A DNA stretch of 62,960 nt from Armatimonadaceae bacterium (GTDB lineage: Bacteria; Armatimonadota; Armatimonadia; Armatimonadales; Armatimonadaceae), in the NCBI GenBank assembly GCA_030446525.1, contig JAUJNC010000005.1:1-62960 (forward strand), in the 5' to 3' direction. The notes below the pieces were generated by a model. That model did not search any database and was not told where the DNA came from. It was given only the letters and a program-made list of their open reading frames with translations. The position numbers and the translations under genes were made by a program. The stretch's first letter is position 1; the number at the start of each line of letters is the position of its first letter. Shown here one piece after another: positions 38,499 through 48,231 of this stretch.

Positions 38499-39233
38499 TC
38501 AGCCTCCGCCCGCGATCGCCAGGGCCTCCGCGAGCGTCAGCGCCCCGGCATAAAGCGCCTTACCGATTATGACCCCCTCGACGCCCGATGGTTGCAGCGC
38601 CGCCAGCGCCCGGACGTCGTCCGGCCCCGCGACGCCGCCCGAGGCGATCACCGGCACGCCCGCCACCTGGGCAAACGCGCGCGTGGCGTCCACGTTCGCG
38701 CCCTCCAGCATCCCGTCGCGCCCGATGTCGGTGAACAGGAACCGCCGCGCGCCCATCTGCGCCAAACGCTTGCCGAAGGATTCGACCGCCTCGTCGGTGC
38801 GCTGCAGCCAGCCCTGCACCGCCACGAACCCGTCGCGCGCGTCCGCGCCGATGATGACCTTCTCCCCGAAGCGCGCCAGGATCTCCGCCGCGTTCAAGGG
38901 GTCGATCGCGGCCGACGTGCCCACGACCGCCCGGTCCGCGCCCAGGTTCAGAACGCGCTCCACCAGATCCGGCGTCCGCAGCCCCCCGCCCACCTGCACC
39001 GGGATCGAAACACGCCGCAGGATCTCGCGGATGGTCGGCACGTTCTGCGGCGACCCGACTCGCGCCCCGTCCAGGTCGACCACGTGCAGCCGCGCCGCCC
39101 CCTGGTCCTGGAACGAGCGGGCCACCTTCACCGGGTCTTCGGCGACCCGCGTCTCGGCGTCGAAGCTGCCCCTCTGCAGGCGCACGGCCTTTCCGCCGCG
39201 CAGGTCGATGGCGGGAATGATCTCGAACGGCAT
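38499..39233 (-). CDS. hisA: Phosphoribosylformimino-5-aminoimidazole carboxamide ribotide isomerase
   Basis: This intact 244-residue TIM-barrel protein opens MPFEIIPAIDLRGGKAVRLQ. It has LHVVDLDGARVGSPQN, VQVGGGLRT, GADRAVVGTSA, TDIGRDGMLEGANVD and VIASGGVAGPDDVRAL, the paired phosphate-binding repeats of HisA. The catalytic Asp pair is in AIDLRGG and TDIGRDG. HisA isomerises ProFAR to PRFAR in histidine biosynthesis. It starts 10 nt after hisH and belongs to the hisB-hisH-hisA transcription unit. PriA-type bifunctionality cannot be judged from sequence alone. Confidence 0.95.
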   Translation of the reverse strand: MPFEIIPAIDLRGGKAVRLQRGSFDAETRVAEDPVKVARSFQDQGAARLHVVDLDGARVGSPQNVPTIREILRRVSIPVQVGGGLRTPDLVERVLNLGADRAVVGTSAAIDPLNAAEILARFGEKVIIGADARDGFVAVQGWLQRTDEAVESFGKRLAQMGARRFLFTDIGRDGMLEGANVDATRAFAQVAGVPVIASGGVAGPDDVRALAALQPSGVEGVIIGKALYAGALTLAEALAIAGGG

Positions 39234-39243
39234 GTCTTACCTC

Positions 39244-39870
39244 TCACAAACGGGCGAAGTTGTCCAGGATCTGCAGACCGACCTCCCCGCTCTTTTCCGG
39301 ATGGAACTGGACGCCGTAGAGGTTTCCCCGGGCGAGGGCCGAGCAGTACGGCGCGATGAACTCCGTTCGGGCGGCGACGGCGGCCGTGTCTTCGGGCTCG
39401 CAGAAATACGAGTGGACGAAGTAGACCATCGCGCCGTCGGGCAGGCCGGCGAACAGGGGCGAGGGGCGGGGGAACTGCAGCGCGTTCCAGCCGATCTGCG
39501 GCACCTTCACCCCGCGCGCGGGCGCCCCCAGGTTCCGCTCGCCGAATCGCCGCACCCGCCCCGGAACCAGGTTCAGCCCCCGGTGCCGCCCCATCTCCTC
39601 GCTCTCGGAAAACAGAAGCTGCATCCCCACGCAGATGCCCAGAAACGGCCGCCCGGAGTGGGCCGCCTCCAGCGCCGCCGGCTCCAGCCCTGCCGCGCGC
39701 AGCGTGTCGACCGCCGCCCCGAACGCCCCGACGCCGGGCAGCACGACCTTGTCCGCCGCCCGTATCCGGGACTTGTCGCTCGTCACCTCCGCGTCGTGGC
39801 CCATCCGGGCGAACGCCTTCTGGACCGAGCGCAGGTTCCCCACGCCGTAATCGATGATGGCGATGGACAC
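39244..39870 (-). CDS. hisH: Imidazole glycerol phosphate synthase, glutamine amidotransferase subunit
   Basis: The start is a GTG at 39870, 2 nt after the hisB stop (VSIAIIDYGVGNLRSVQKAF). The 208-residue protein has the amidotransferase triad: Cys in RPFLGICVGMQLLF, and His and Glu in YGVQFHPEKSGE. LPGVGAFGAAVDTL is the usual oxyanion region. HisH supplies ammonia to HisF to make IGP and AICAR. hisF is not in the window, so the cyclase partner must be encoded elsewhere. The spacing shows tight coupling to hisB. Confidence 0.95.
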   Translation of the reverse strand: MSIAIIDYGVGNLRSVQKAFARMGHDAEVTSDKSRIRAADKVVLPGVGAFGAAVDTLRAAGLEPAALEAAHSGRPFLGICVGMQLLFSESEEMGRHRGLNLVPGRVRRFGERNLGAPARGVKVPQIGWNALQFPRPSPLFAGLPDGAMVYFVHSYFCEPEDTAAVAARTEFIAPYCSALARGNLYGVQFHPEKSGEVGLQILDNFARL

Positions 39871-39872
39871 GG

Positions 39873-40475
39873 TTACAATACCCCCTTGGTGGAAGGCACC
39901 CCCTCGATGCGCGCGTCCAGGCGCGTGGCGGCATCCAGGGCGCGGCCGAACGCCTTGAAGGCGGCCTCGGCGATATGGTGGGCGTTGCGGCCCGCGAGCT
40001 GGCGCAGGTGCAGGGTCAGGCCCGCGCTCCTCGCTACGGCGTGGAAAAACTCCTCCACCAGCTCGGTGGCGAAGGCGCCGATGCGGTGGTCGGGGAACGA
40101 CAGGTCGGCGTACAGCCCCCCGCGGCCGGAGAAATCCAGCGCGCACAGCACGAGGGCCTCATCCATCGGGATCGTCGCCGCGCCGTAGCGGACCATCCCC
40201 GCCTTGTCCCCTACCGCCTCCCCGAGCGCCTGTCCCAGCGCGATGCCGACGTCCTCGACCGTGTGGTGATCGTCGACGTCGAGGTCGCCCTTGCACTGCA
40301 CACTCAGGCGGAGCAGCCCGTGGCGCGCGACGTGCGTCAGCATATGGTCGAAGAACCCGACCCCGGTCGCGATCTCCCCGGGCGACCCGTCGCCGTCGAG
40401 GTCCAGGCGCAGGACGATGTCGGTCTCCCTCGTGGTCCGGCGGCGTTCCGCCGCCCGGCGTGGCGATGCTTCCAT
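39873..40475 (-). CDS. hisB: Imidazoleglycerol-phosphate dehydratase
   Basis: It is 200 residues, monofunctional, starting MEASPRRAAERRRTTRETDI. It has GVGFFDHMLTHVARHG, DVDDHHTVEDVGIALGQAL, RYGAATIPMDEALV, FFHAVARSAGLTLHL and the second metal motif GRNAHHIAEAAFKAFGRAL. The two HHxxE motifs bind the Mn ions that catalyse dehydration of IGP to imidazole-acetol phosphate. It is the first gene of the his unit and is served by a near-consensus promoter 8 nt from the ATG. No phosphatase domain is fused, unlike E. coli HisB. Confidence 0.96.
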   Translation of the reverse strand: MEASPRRAAERRRTTRETDIVLRLDLDGDGSPGEIATGVGFFDHMLTHVARHGLLRLSVQCKGDLDVDDHHTVEDVGIALGQALGEAVGDKAGMVRYGAATIPMDEALVLCALDFSGRGGLYADLSFPDHRIGAFATELVEEFFHAVARSAGLTLHLRQLAGRNAHHIAEAAFKAFGRALDAATRLDARIEGVPSTKGVL

Positions 40476-40483
40476 AACGAAAG

Positions 40484-40512
40484 ATTATAGCCCGGAAGCG
40501 GAGGGGCGTCAA
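40484..40512 (-). promoter_or_regulatory. Leaderless his operon promoter
   Basis: On the minus strand TTGACG (40512-40507) and TATAAT (40489-40484) are separated by 17 nt, and the -10 box is 8 nt before the hisB ATG at 40475. The -35 box overlaps the stop codon of the upstream molybdoenzyme gene. There is no Shine-Dalgarno sequence. Confidence 0.7.
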
Positions 40513-41214
40513 GGCGACCCCTCCCCGTCGCCGAAGCGGTAGCGCTGCTCCTCCCAGGGGTCGCCGAGCATGTGGTAGCCGCCGCGCTCCCAGAAGCCGG
40601 GCGCGTCCTCGGCGCGGAACTCCACGCCGCGCACCCATTTGGCGGACTTCCACGCGTACAGCCGCGGGATCACCAGCCGCAGCGGGCCGCCGTGTTCCCG
40701 GCTGATCGGCGCGCCGTCGTGCGTGTCGGCGAACAGGGCGACCTCGGCCAAAAAGTACTCCAGCGGCAGGTTGGTGGTCCAGTCGCTCGCGACGCCGCGG
40801 AACGTGAACCCCTTGTCGTAGGCGGAAACCAGCACGAACTTCGCTTCCGGCTGGAGGCGCACGTGCTTGCCACCTCGCGCGCGCTCACCCCTCCCACAGG
40901 TTGCCGAGCCGCGACCAGCGCGTGACGCAGTGCATGTCCGCGAAGACCTTGGCGCGCGGCAGACGCCGGAACTCCTCCCACGTCCACTCCACCGGCTCAT
41001 CCACCAGGCCCGAGAGCGTGAAGCGCCACGTGTCGAGCGACAGATCCTCCGGCGGGCCGCCCGCGTCCAGCACGGGCCACTTGGCGCGTGCGCGCCTGGC
41101 TGCGCGGATGCGGCCGTCGCGCCGAGGTGTCGAGCGAGATGATCACATCCGGCGCCTGCCCTCCGGGCCGGGCGGCGTGTCCCCTTGCAGCTTCGGGTCT
41201 TTCTGGGAAAACAT
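40509..41214 (-). CDS. Sulfite-oxidase-fold molybdopterin oxidoreductase (frameshifted)
   Basis: From MFSQKDPKLQGDTPPGPEG the reading changes frame near 41150 and 40885 but joins to one ~230-residue protein. It has WPVLDAGG, LSLDTWRFTLSGLVDEPVEW, TWEEFRRLPRAKVFADMHCV followed by TRWSRLGNLWEG, then YTTNLPLEYF-like DWTTNLPLEYFLAEVALF, REHGGPLRLVIPRLYAWKSA and GYHMLGDPWEEQRY. The Cys of DMHCVTRWS would ligate molybdenum. It belongs to the YedY/SUOX-like group of cytosolic or exported small molybdoenzymes; no TAT signal is visible. The substrate is unknown. It ends directly at the his promoter. Confidence 0.75.
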
Positions 41215-41465
41215 GAAACACCAGCCTCCACCTGCAACAATATACCCGGTCTCCGCCCAGAGATGGTCTGCGCCGGACTTTCTTGGTGGCGACTTGGTCT
41301 ATTCTCCATCTGCGAGGCAGCAAGGATTGGAGAAGGTGGAGCAGGAACCAGCCATGGCGTTTACTTCAGGCCCGGAAGGCTCTGCAACAGAAGCCCGCTT
41401 CCAGAAAAAGCGGGGGCCGAATGGGAGAGCTGGAAAGGAGGGGGCCGGTCTTCATTTGGCTTCGC

Positions 41466-41506
41466 CCCTCTCTCCAAAATTGGGAGAGAGGCGCGGGGTG
41501 AGGGCC
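41466..41506. repeat. REP-like palindromic repeat, intergenic copy
   Basis: CCTCTCTCC (41467-41475) and GGAGAGAGG (41483-41491) form a hairpin followed by GCGCGGGGTGAGGGC, matching the tail of the copy in pnkp. It lies just past the stop (41508) of the minus-strand lipase-like gene. The rest of 41215-41507 shows no gene. Confidence 0.6.
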
Positions 41507-41507
41507 T

Positions 41508-43796
41508 TCACCCGTCGCTCTCACGGGAGAAGTTGAGGCCCTCCGGCAGCGGCGAGACAATCGGCACCTCGAAGAAGCGCATCGGCTCCGGGTTGGATCA
41601 TCTCAGCGCCGTCCGAGGCGAAGAACACCCCGATCTGCTCCCGAATGCCCCGGGAGACCGCAATCAGCAACGGGTTGGAGGAATTGACGACCCGGCCCCA
41701 GCAGGTCGTGCGGGTTCTTCGGCACGCTGATGTCCTCGGCGAAGGCCCGCTCGTGGCGGTAGAACGTCGCCCGGTCCGCCAGGTCGCCCGACGCAGAAGC
41801 ACCGTCGTCGATGGGTTGGGAACGTTCTGGTCGCCTCTGGCGAACGAGATGATCACCGACTTCTCGGGCATGCCGCCAGCGGGGCTTTCCTTCGATAGGC
41901 GCATATGCCGCAGCGTACCCGATTGCTGGGCCCACTCGCAGTTCTCGATCACCTCCTGGATGGCGATGGCCGGGCACGGTGTTGATCCCCGGCGACCGGA
42001 TCACCTGGCTGGTTCCGTCGGAGAGGCCGACGGTGAGCGGGACGCCGTCGCGCAGCGGCAGGTTCTCGTTGAAGCGGGTGTCCCAACGGGGACACCGTCG
42101 AGGGCAGCGATTCCAGGGGCATTGATCAGCGACGGCACGCGCGGCGAGCCGACTCCCGGCCGGTTGGAGGGGAAAAGCCGCCCTGCCCCGACTGCTCCCA
42201 TATGGCTGCCGGCCCGACGTTGAGCACGCCGGCCCGCACGCTGGGCTCGATAGCCAAGAAAATGGGTGCCGAAGATCCCACCCAAGGAGGTTGCCCAAGT
42301 AATAGATGCGCCGGGTTCAGGTCTGGGGATTGGTCGCCGTCAACATCTATGCCGGCCTCGATCACCCGCACCAGCTGCATCAGGTCCGCCACCGTCTGGC
42401 GCAGCGTGTCGCGGAATTCGATGATCTCCCACGGCCGGGGTGCTCTATCGCCCTCTCGGCCCTCGATGACGCCGTTGCCGTTTATGTCGATGGCCCGCCC
42501 GCCGGCGGGGAAGGTCACCTCCTCGCCGGTGGCCTGGCTCACCGTCAGCGTGCCCAGTGGGCCGAAGCCGTGCGCGACCACGTTGATGGCCAGGGTGGCG
42601 ATCCCGTAGCTTGCCAGTGTGGAGGCGAGTGCAAAGCTGCCCTGTTTGTGGCCGCCGGAGCCGTGGCCGAAGATCGCCACCGGCCAGCCGCCGGCGGGCA
42701 CCGGGCCGGAGGGCAGGACCAGGTTGAAGAAGACCTCCTCCCTCTGCTGTGGCACCGGTTGGCCCGAGCGCGTGCCCACCGCGGGGATGAACCGGCCCGG
42801 CGTTAGGTAGTCGGGGGAGAGATACTTGCCGAAGGCGATCCGGCCGATCGCGCCGGGGGTGAGCTGGAGCAGCGCCAGGTTGAGCGGCACAGGGTTAAAC
42901 GTGGGCGCCGTCCCCGTCTGCTGGCGCCAGGTGATGCCCGTCACCTCGTCCAGCGCGAACACCGTCCGGCTCCCGCCGGGATTGAGCCTGAAGTCGGCCG
43001 GGGTGGGGGTGGCCGTCTTGATCTGGTCGCGGATCTTCTCCAGCACCGCCGTCACGCTCTGGGTGGTGAAGACGCTGGCACTGACCACCTCCGTCTCCCG
43101 AACCCCCGCCCCGCGGGCCGCCCAGATGGCCGCCACAACGGCGTCGCGGTAGTCCCGCAGCCCGCCCGGCCCAAGCAGCAGGAAGCGCAGGAACGAGGCG
43201 CTGGGCCACACCGGCCGGCCCCAGCGGTCCCGCACCCGTCGGGTGACGATCAGCCCGTAGCGGGTGTGCTGCTCCAAGAGCTCGTCCGACTCGACGTGCA
43301 GCGTGTTGGTGGCAGGGTCCCAGACGATCTGGTTGATGCCGATGAGCTTGCCCCCGCTCTGGCCGCCCGGCAGGGTGCTGCCCAAGCGCACCAGAAAGAC
43401 GGAGCGGCTGTTCACGCTCGCCACGTCGATGGGGCCATCGAAGGGGATCGAGAGTCGTGGCTGCAGGTTGAAGCCGTCCAGGGTGTTGATGACCTGGATG
43501 TCCTCCCAGCCGGAGGGGCGCTCCGCAGGGTCGGGCGGGGGCAGGCTGACTCTGCGACCGGTGAGCTGAGTCCTGTCGGTGATGGTGAAGCGGTCGCTGG
43601 GGAAGGGTCCGGCTTGGGGCGCCGCCAGGTCAAAGCGGGCGTGGACGGCCCGAGCAGGAGCCTCTGCAGAGGGTGCGGCGGCGCGTGTGCCCGGGCTCAA
43701 GCCTGCCAAGAGGCTCAGGAGAGCCAGCAGCGCCAGGGGCAACCCCCTCATGGTGTGGTGATATCGGTTTGTCATGGCTTTGTCTTTCCTTGTCAT
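41508..43796 (-). CDS. Secreted lipase-like alpha/beta hydrolase, paralog 1 (frameshifted)
   Basis: The start at 43796 overlaps the upstream stop in ATGA; a second ATG at 43775 has AGGAAAG before it. A signal peptide (LPLALLALLSLLAG) is followed by FNLQPRLSIPFDGPIDVASV, typical of virulence-factor-lipase N-terminal domains. The hydrolase part has VAIFGHGSGGHKQGSFALAS and LTVGLSDGTSQVIRSP. The nucleophile elbow reads GNLLGW in the given frame, but deleting one C near 42297 restores GNSLGGIFG, matching GNSMGG in paralog 2. Other frame breaks lie near 42240, 42150, 42060, 41965, 41790 and 41600. The C-terminus is FFEVPIVSPLPEGLNF. Paralog 2 is at 49060-51306. Confidence 0.7.
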
Positions 43797-46078
43797 CTCA
43801 GCAGACCACCGGCGCGTCGCGCTGGCGGGGCCGCTTGGGCCGGCTCGCCGATGCGGATCTTGGTCACGAAGGCGTCGCTGCCGCCGCCGAAGGCGGGCTG
43901 CAAGGCGCTCACGGTCGGGAAGTCCGGCGAGCTGGTGTTGCCCGCCACGTAGGCGTCGCCCTTGGCGTCCACGGCGATGTCCCAGCCGTTGTCGGTATCG
44001 CCTCCGCCCAAGTATGTGGAGTAAACCAGCGCCGAGCCGTCGGCGGAGAGCTCCGAAACGAAGGCATCGTTTCCGCCGCCGATCATTGGCTGCAACGGAT
44101 CCACCACGGGGAAGTCGGTCGAGTTGGTCCTGCCCGTCAGGTAGGTGTTGCCCTGTGCGTCCACGGCGATGGCGCTGGTTCTTATGATAGGGATACCGAT
44201 CCCCGCTCCCTCGTCGCCGCTGCCGCCCAGGTAAGTAGAGTAGGCCAGCGCCGCGCCATTGGCAGTCACCTTCGCCACGAAGTTATCGAAGTTGCCTCCC
44301 GCAAATGTCGGCTGCACGGGGTTCCTCGTCGGGAAGTTGGTCGAGTTGGTCTCCCCCACCACGTAGGTGTCGCCGTGCGCGTCCGCGGCGATGTCATCGG
44401 CTCGTTCCGAGTTACTGCCGCCCAGGTAGGTGGCGTAGACCAGCGAGGAGCCGTCTGCTGTCATCTTCGCTGCCCAAGCGTCATTGCTGCCGCCGGCGAA
44501 GGCGGGCTGCAACGGACGCACCACGGGGAAGTTGGCAGAGGTGGTCCCCCCCGCCACGTGGACGTTGCCCGCTTTGTCCACGGCGATGCCCCGGCCGATT
44601 TCACCAGCGCTTCCGCCCAGGTAGGTGGAGAAGCCAAAGGAGCCATCCGCAGAGAGCTTGGTGACGAAGGCGTCGTTGCTGCCGGCAATAACCGGCTGCA
44701 ACGGATTGGCCAGGGGGAAGTTGCTCGATATCGTATACCCGGTCACGTAAGTGTTGCCGGCCGCATCCCCGCTGATGTCCAGGCCGTAGTCGGTGCCACT
44801 GCCGCCCAGGTAGGTGGAAAAGGCCAAGGAGGAGCCGTCGGCCGAGAGCTTGGTCACAAATCCGTCGCTGCCCCCGCCCAGAGCCGACTGCACGGCATTC
44901 TGCGTGGGGAAGTCGGTCGAGGTGGTCTGCCCCGTGATGGCGGCGCTGCCCTCCTTGTCCACGGCCAGGCCGAAGGTGACCAGGTCGAAGCCGCCCCCGC
45001 CCAGGTAGGTGGCGTAGAGCAGCGTGGAGCCGTCGGCGCTGATCTTGGCTATGAAGGCGTCGATGTTGTCCCGGTATTCGGGCTGCACGGGGTTGGCGGT
45101 GGGGAAGTCGGGGGAGACGGTGATGCCGCTCACATAGGCGCTGCCCTCATCATCCACGGCGATGCCGAAGCCCTGCTCACCCAGGCTGCCGCCCAGGTAG
45201 GTGGAGTAGACCAGCACCGGGTCGATGACCAGCGGCCTCTTGGCGTCATAGGCGGCCACCTGGAAACCGACCTGCTGCCCTTCGCAGAGCACATAGCCGC
45301 CCGGGATTTCCTTGCGAATGCCGTCCACCTCCTGATAGATGAGCGGCTTGTGCTGGCGCACCTGCCCGCCTTGGGTGTGCAGGATCAGGTCGCCCGCCGC
45401 ATCCACTTGCACTCTGTCGGCACCGGCGAAGGCCAGCCGGATGCGCCGGCAGTCGGCACCGGGAGCGACGACGAAGTCGTACTCGAGCTTTCGTTGGTTG
45501 CCGTAGTAGATGAGGTCGATGCCCGGGTACACCGCCTCGTAGTGCACCTTGGCATAGGCGGGCACGCCCATGCGCCACTTGCTCCGGTCATTGCCGAGCA
45601 GGTAGTTCGTCTTGCCGGGCAGCGCCTCCCGCCCGGTGACGCGCGGCTTTGGGTTGGCCCCGACCAGCCGCAGGCGCAACACCGCGGCCTGCGTCTTTGC
45701 CCTCTGCTCTGGTGCTGCTGAGGGCTTGTCGGCTTTGGCTTTGGGCGCGGCGGGTTTGCTGAGGGCCAGCACTGCCTCCGTAGGCGCCAGGAACAGGTTG
45801 TAGCCACTGCCGCGTGACAGGAACTGCACTTGCTTGTCGGTCTGGCCCTGGTTGGCTTCAAACTGCAGGGGCAGCTTACCCCAGGCGTGCTGGAGTTGAA
45901 CTTTGCCTTGGTTCCTCTCCCCTGGATGGTGCGCGGACATCAAGCGCAGGGAACCGGTCGAGGCCTCTGGAAGCGTCGCGTCGCGATGGCTTTTGGCCAG
46001 CGCGCCTGCCAGAGCGATCCCGGCCACGAGCAGCGCGCCGATCCCGAGCGGGTACTTCCTCATCTTCGTTGATAGCAT
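43793..46078 (-). CDS. Secreted SBBP beta-propeller protein
   Basis: This intact 761-residue protein has an N-terminal membrane/signal segment (LGIGALLVAGIALAGALA). Residues ~60-270 form the DUF7948-like domain (LPLQFEANQGQTDKQVQFLS, YLLGNDRSKWRMGVPAYAKV, YPGIDLIYYGNQRKLEYDFV). From ~275 there are about eight SBBP repeats of ~55-60 residues with LVYSTYLGGS, AVDDEGSAYVSG and ADGSTLLYATYLGG. Such propellers are found on exported or surface proteins of unknown ligand. Its stop overlaps the start of the lipase-like gene by ATGA, so the two are probably translated together. Confidence 0.85.
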   Translation of the reverse strand: MLSTKMRKYPLGIGALLVAGIALAGALAKSHRDATLPEASTGSLRLMSAHHPGERNQGKVQLQHAWGKLPLQFEANQGQTDKQVQFLSRGSGYNLFLAPTEAVLALSKPAAPKAKADKPSAAPEQRAKTQAAVLRLRLVGANPKPRVTGREALPGKTNYLLGNDRSKWRMGVPAYAKVHYEAVYPGIDLIYYGNQRKLEYDFVVAPGADCRRIRLAFAGADRVQVDAAGDLILHTQGGQVRQHKPLIYQEVDGIRKEIPGGYVLCEGQQVGFQVAAYDAKRPLVIDPVLVYSTYLGGSLGEQGFGIAVDDEGSAYVSGITVSPDFPTANPVQPEYRDNIDAFIAKISADGSTLLYATYLGGGGFDLVTFGLAVDKEGSAAITGQTTSTDFPTQNAVQSALGGGSDGFVTKLSADGSSLAFSTYLGGSGTDYGLDISGDAAGNTYVTGYTISSNFPLANPLQPVIAGSNDAFVTKLSADGSFGFSTYLGGSAGEIGRGIAVDKAGNVHVAGGTTSANFPVVRPLQPAFAGGSNDAWAAKMTADGSSLVYATYLGGSNSERADDIAADAHGDTYVVGETNSTNFPTRNPVQPTFAGGNFDNFVAKVTANGAALAYSTYLGGSGDEGAGIGIPIIRTSAIAVDAQGNTYLTGRTNSTDFPVVDPLQPMIGGGNDAFVSELSADGSALVYSTYLGGGDTDNGWDIAVDAKGDAYVAGNTSSPDFPTVSALQPAFGGGSDAFVTKIRIGEPAQAAPPARRAGGLLR

Positions 46079-46229
46079 CGTTTCATCGTGCCTTTCTGAG
46101 GGTGGTTTGTGCGTTGAGCATGCGTGCTTGACGTGCTCCGCGTGGGACGGCCTGCGCCACTACTATGCAGAGGGCCATCCTTATTGCTGGTGTCGTCTGG
46201 TGTGCTTGTCGGCATCCCTCCTTTCTGTC

Positions 46230-47933
46230 TTACTCGGGTGGTGTCGTTGCCTCGGCCGCGCTGGAGTAGGGCGAATCCCCGGCCGCGTTGAAGGAGCGCA
46301 CGCGGTACCGGTAGGTGGTCTCCGGCGCAAGGCCCGTGTCGCGGAAGCCGGTGACATCGGCATCCACGGTGGCGATCTCCTCGTACTCTCCCGATGCCTC
46401 GTTCCAGCGCTCGATCACGAAGCCACTCTCGCCCTCCGAGTTGTCGGCCCAGGACAACTCGATCTGGCTGGGAGAGACGGCGCTCGCCAGGAGGTCGCTG
46501 GGGGCGGCGGGCGCCGAGGGCGCGGCCAGGTACTTGATCGTGGCGTAATCGGTGTAGCCACCGGACGAATAAGACTCCCCGGTCACGTACACGTTGCCCG
46601 AGATGTCCACCGCAACGGCAGAGCTGAAGTCATCACCGCTATCCGGCCCGTCGTAGCGGGCGACCCATGCCTGGTTACCATCGGTGTCGTACTTGACCGT
46701 CGCACAGTCGGAGTTGTCGTAGTGTTCCCCTTGGGGGAAGGAGACGCGGGAGCCTCCGCTCACGTACACGTTGCCCGAGCCGTCGAGCGCCAGCGCGCTG
46801 GCAAAGTCCTCGTCCCCGATGCCGGTGCCCGGCCCGTCGTAGCGCCGGACCCAGAGTTGGCTGCCGTCCGGGTCGTATTTGATGGTCGCGTAGTCGCCAC
46901 CAGACAACACACTCCCGCCATGCATGGGGGGCGAACCGGACCTTCCGGTCACGTACACGTTTCCCGCCTGGTCCACGGTCAGGCAGGAGGGCGAATCATC
47001 AAACCAGTCGTAGCGCCGGACCCAGAGATGGTTGCCCGAAGCGTCATACTTGACGGTGGCGTAGTCGAAGAAGGTGTTGACCTCGAAAATGCGGCCGGCC
47101 CCCCCGGCCACGTACACGTTGCCGGCGCTGTCTATCGCAAGGGCAGTGGCATAATCTGGACCGTTGCTCGGCCCGTTGTAGCGCGCGACCCACACCTGGT
47201 TGCCGTCCGCGTCATACTTGACCGTCGCGAAGTCCGAACCGGTGCCGGACGCATAAGACTGCCCGGTCACATACACGTCGCCCGCGCCGTCGAGGGCAAG
47301 GGCACGGGCGGAGTCAAAGTTGTTGCCCGGCCCGTTGTAGCGCCGGACCCAGAGCTGATTGCCATCCGGGTCGTACTTGACCGTGGCATAATCGGTGTTG
47401 TAGCCGGTGCCGGACACGCCCGATCTTCCGGTCACGTACACGTTGCCCGCGCCGTCGAGGGCGAGTGCGGACGCTTCGTCAAGACCGTATGCCGGCCCGT
47501 AATAGCGGGACGCCCAGAGCTGGTTGCCCTCGGCGTCGTACTTGACCGTGGCGTAGTCGAGGTCGAAGGGTGCGCCGGAGGCACGGGCGCTTCCGGTCAC
47601 GTACACGTTGCCGGCATCGTCGAAGGCAAGGGCAGTGGGCGTGCCGCTGCTGTAGCGCGCTAGCCAGACCTCGTCACCGTTGGCATCGTACTTGATCGTG
47701 ACACACTCGCCCATGTTCGTGCCCGGCACTCTGGAGGAGCCGGTCACGTACACGTTGCCAGAGCGATCTACCGCAAGCGCCTGGGCGGAGTCATTTCTGT
47801 TTCCCGGCCCGTTGTAGCGGGCCACCCAGGCCATCGGCGGTGGCTGCTGGGCCAGGGCGGGAAGGCCGCGCCCCACCAGCAGCCCGGTGAAACTCAACAC
47901 CAGAAGAAAGAGAACCCACTTGCTTGTTGACAT
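46230..47933 (-). CDS. Secreted beta-propeller protein with C-terminal FN3 domain, copy 1
   Basis: This intact 567-residue protein starts MSTSKWVLFLLVLSFTGLLV (signal peptide ending ALA). About eight repeats of ~55-58 residues follow, each with [16 protein letters not shown] and [12 protein letters not shown]. The final ~90 residues are a fibronectin type III domain ([39 protein letters not shown]) ending ATTPPE. The repeat pattern is that of delta-60/SBBP-type propellers. Two further genes in the window share the FN3 end. An extracellular scaffold or carbohydrate-binding role is inferred only. Confidence 0.8.
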   Translation of the reverse strand: MSTSKWVLFLLVLSFTGLLVGRGLPALAQQPPPMAWVARYNGPGNRNDSAQALAVDRSGNVYVTGSSRVPGTNMGECVTIKYDANGDEVWLARYSSGTPTALAFDDAGNVYVTGSARASGAPFDLDYATVKYDAEGNQLWASRYYGPAYGLDEASALALDGAGNVYVTGRSGVSGTGYNTDYATVKYDPDGNQLWVRRYNGPGNNFDSARALALDGAGDVYVTGQSYASGTGSDFATVKYDADGNQVWVARYNGPSNGPDYATALAIDSAGNVYVAGGAGRIFEVNTFFDYATVKYDASGNHLWVRRYDWFDDSPSCLTVDQAGNVYVTGRSGSPPMHGGSVLSGGDYATIKYDPDGSQLWVRRYDGPGTGIGDEDFASALALDGSGNVYVSGGSRVSFPQGEHYDNSDCATVKYDTDGNQAWVARYDGPDSGDDFSSAVAVDISGNVYVTGESYSSGGYTDYATIKYLAAPSAPAAPSDLLASAVSPSQIELSWADNSEGESGFVIERWNEASGEYEEIATVDADVTGFRDTGLAPETTYRYRVRSFNAAGDSPYSSAAEATTPPE

Positions 47934-48106
47934 GCTCCGACTCCTTTCGCGCTCGGCGCGCGCTCAACTCCGTATCGCCCGTGCTCGGCCCCAACATATG
48001 CCGTGCTTAGCGAGTGTACAACTCGCGGGGCCGTTGACTTCGAGGATCGCGCGCCGGAAGGCGCTGGCGGCAGCGAAGGCGGCTTAGGCGGGCAGCGGGA
48101 ACCGTG

Positions 48107-48231
48107 CTAAGCTGCCCGCCTGCACCATCGCCAGCCGTATCCCAGCAGGCCCAGAGCCCCCGTTCCCAGCAGCGTCAGCGTGCCCGGCTCGGGTACGAGG
48201 CGATGACGCGGTCGGTACTCTCTGCGGCGGG
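48107..48231 (-). pseudogene. Orphan PEP-CTERM sorting tail
   Basis: Immediately after the stop of the PEP-CTERM gene the minus strand reads PAAESTDRVIAS, and after a one-base shift VPEPGTLTLLGTGALGLLGY then GWRWCRRAA and TAG at 48107. This is a complete PEP-CTERM signal (PEP motif, hydrophobic helix, basic end) with no protein body. It is the leftover 3' end of a second PEP-CTERM gene or a duplicated tail. Confidence 0.6.

Noticed and set aside
42288..42310. Loss of the catalytic Ser in lipase-like paralog 1 (GNLLGW)
   Set aside because: Removing a single C restores GNSLGGIFG in line with paralog 2, so this is an indel rather than a catalytic change.
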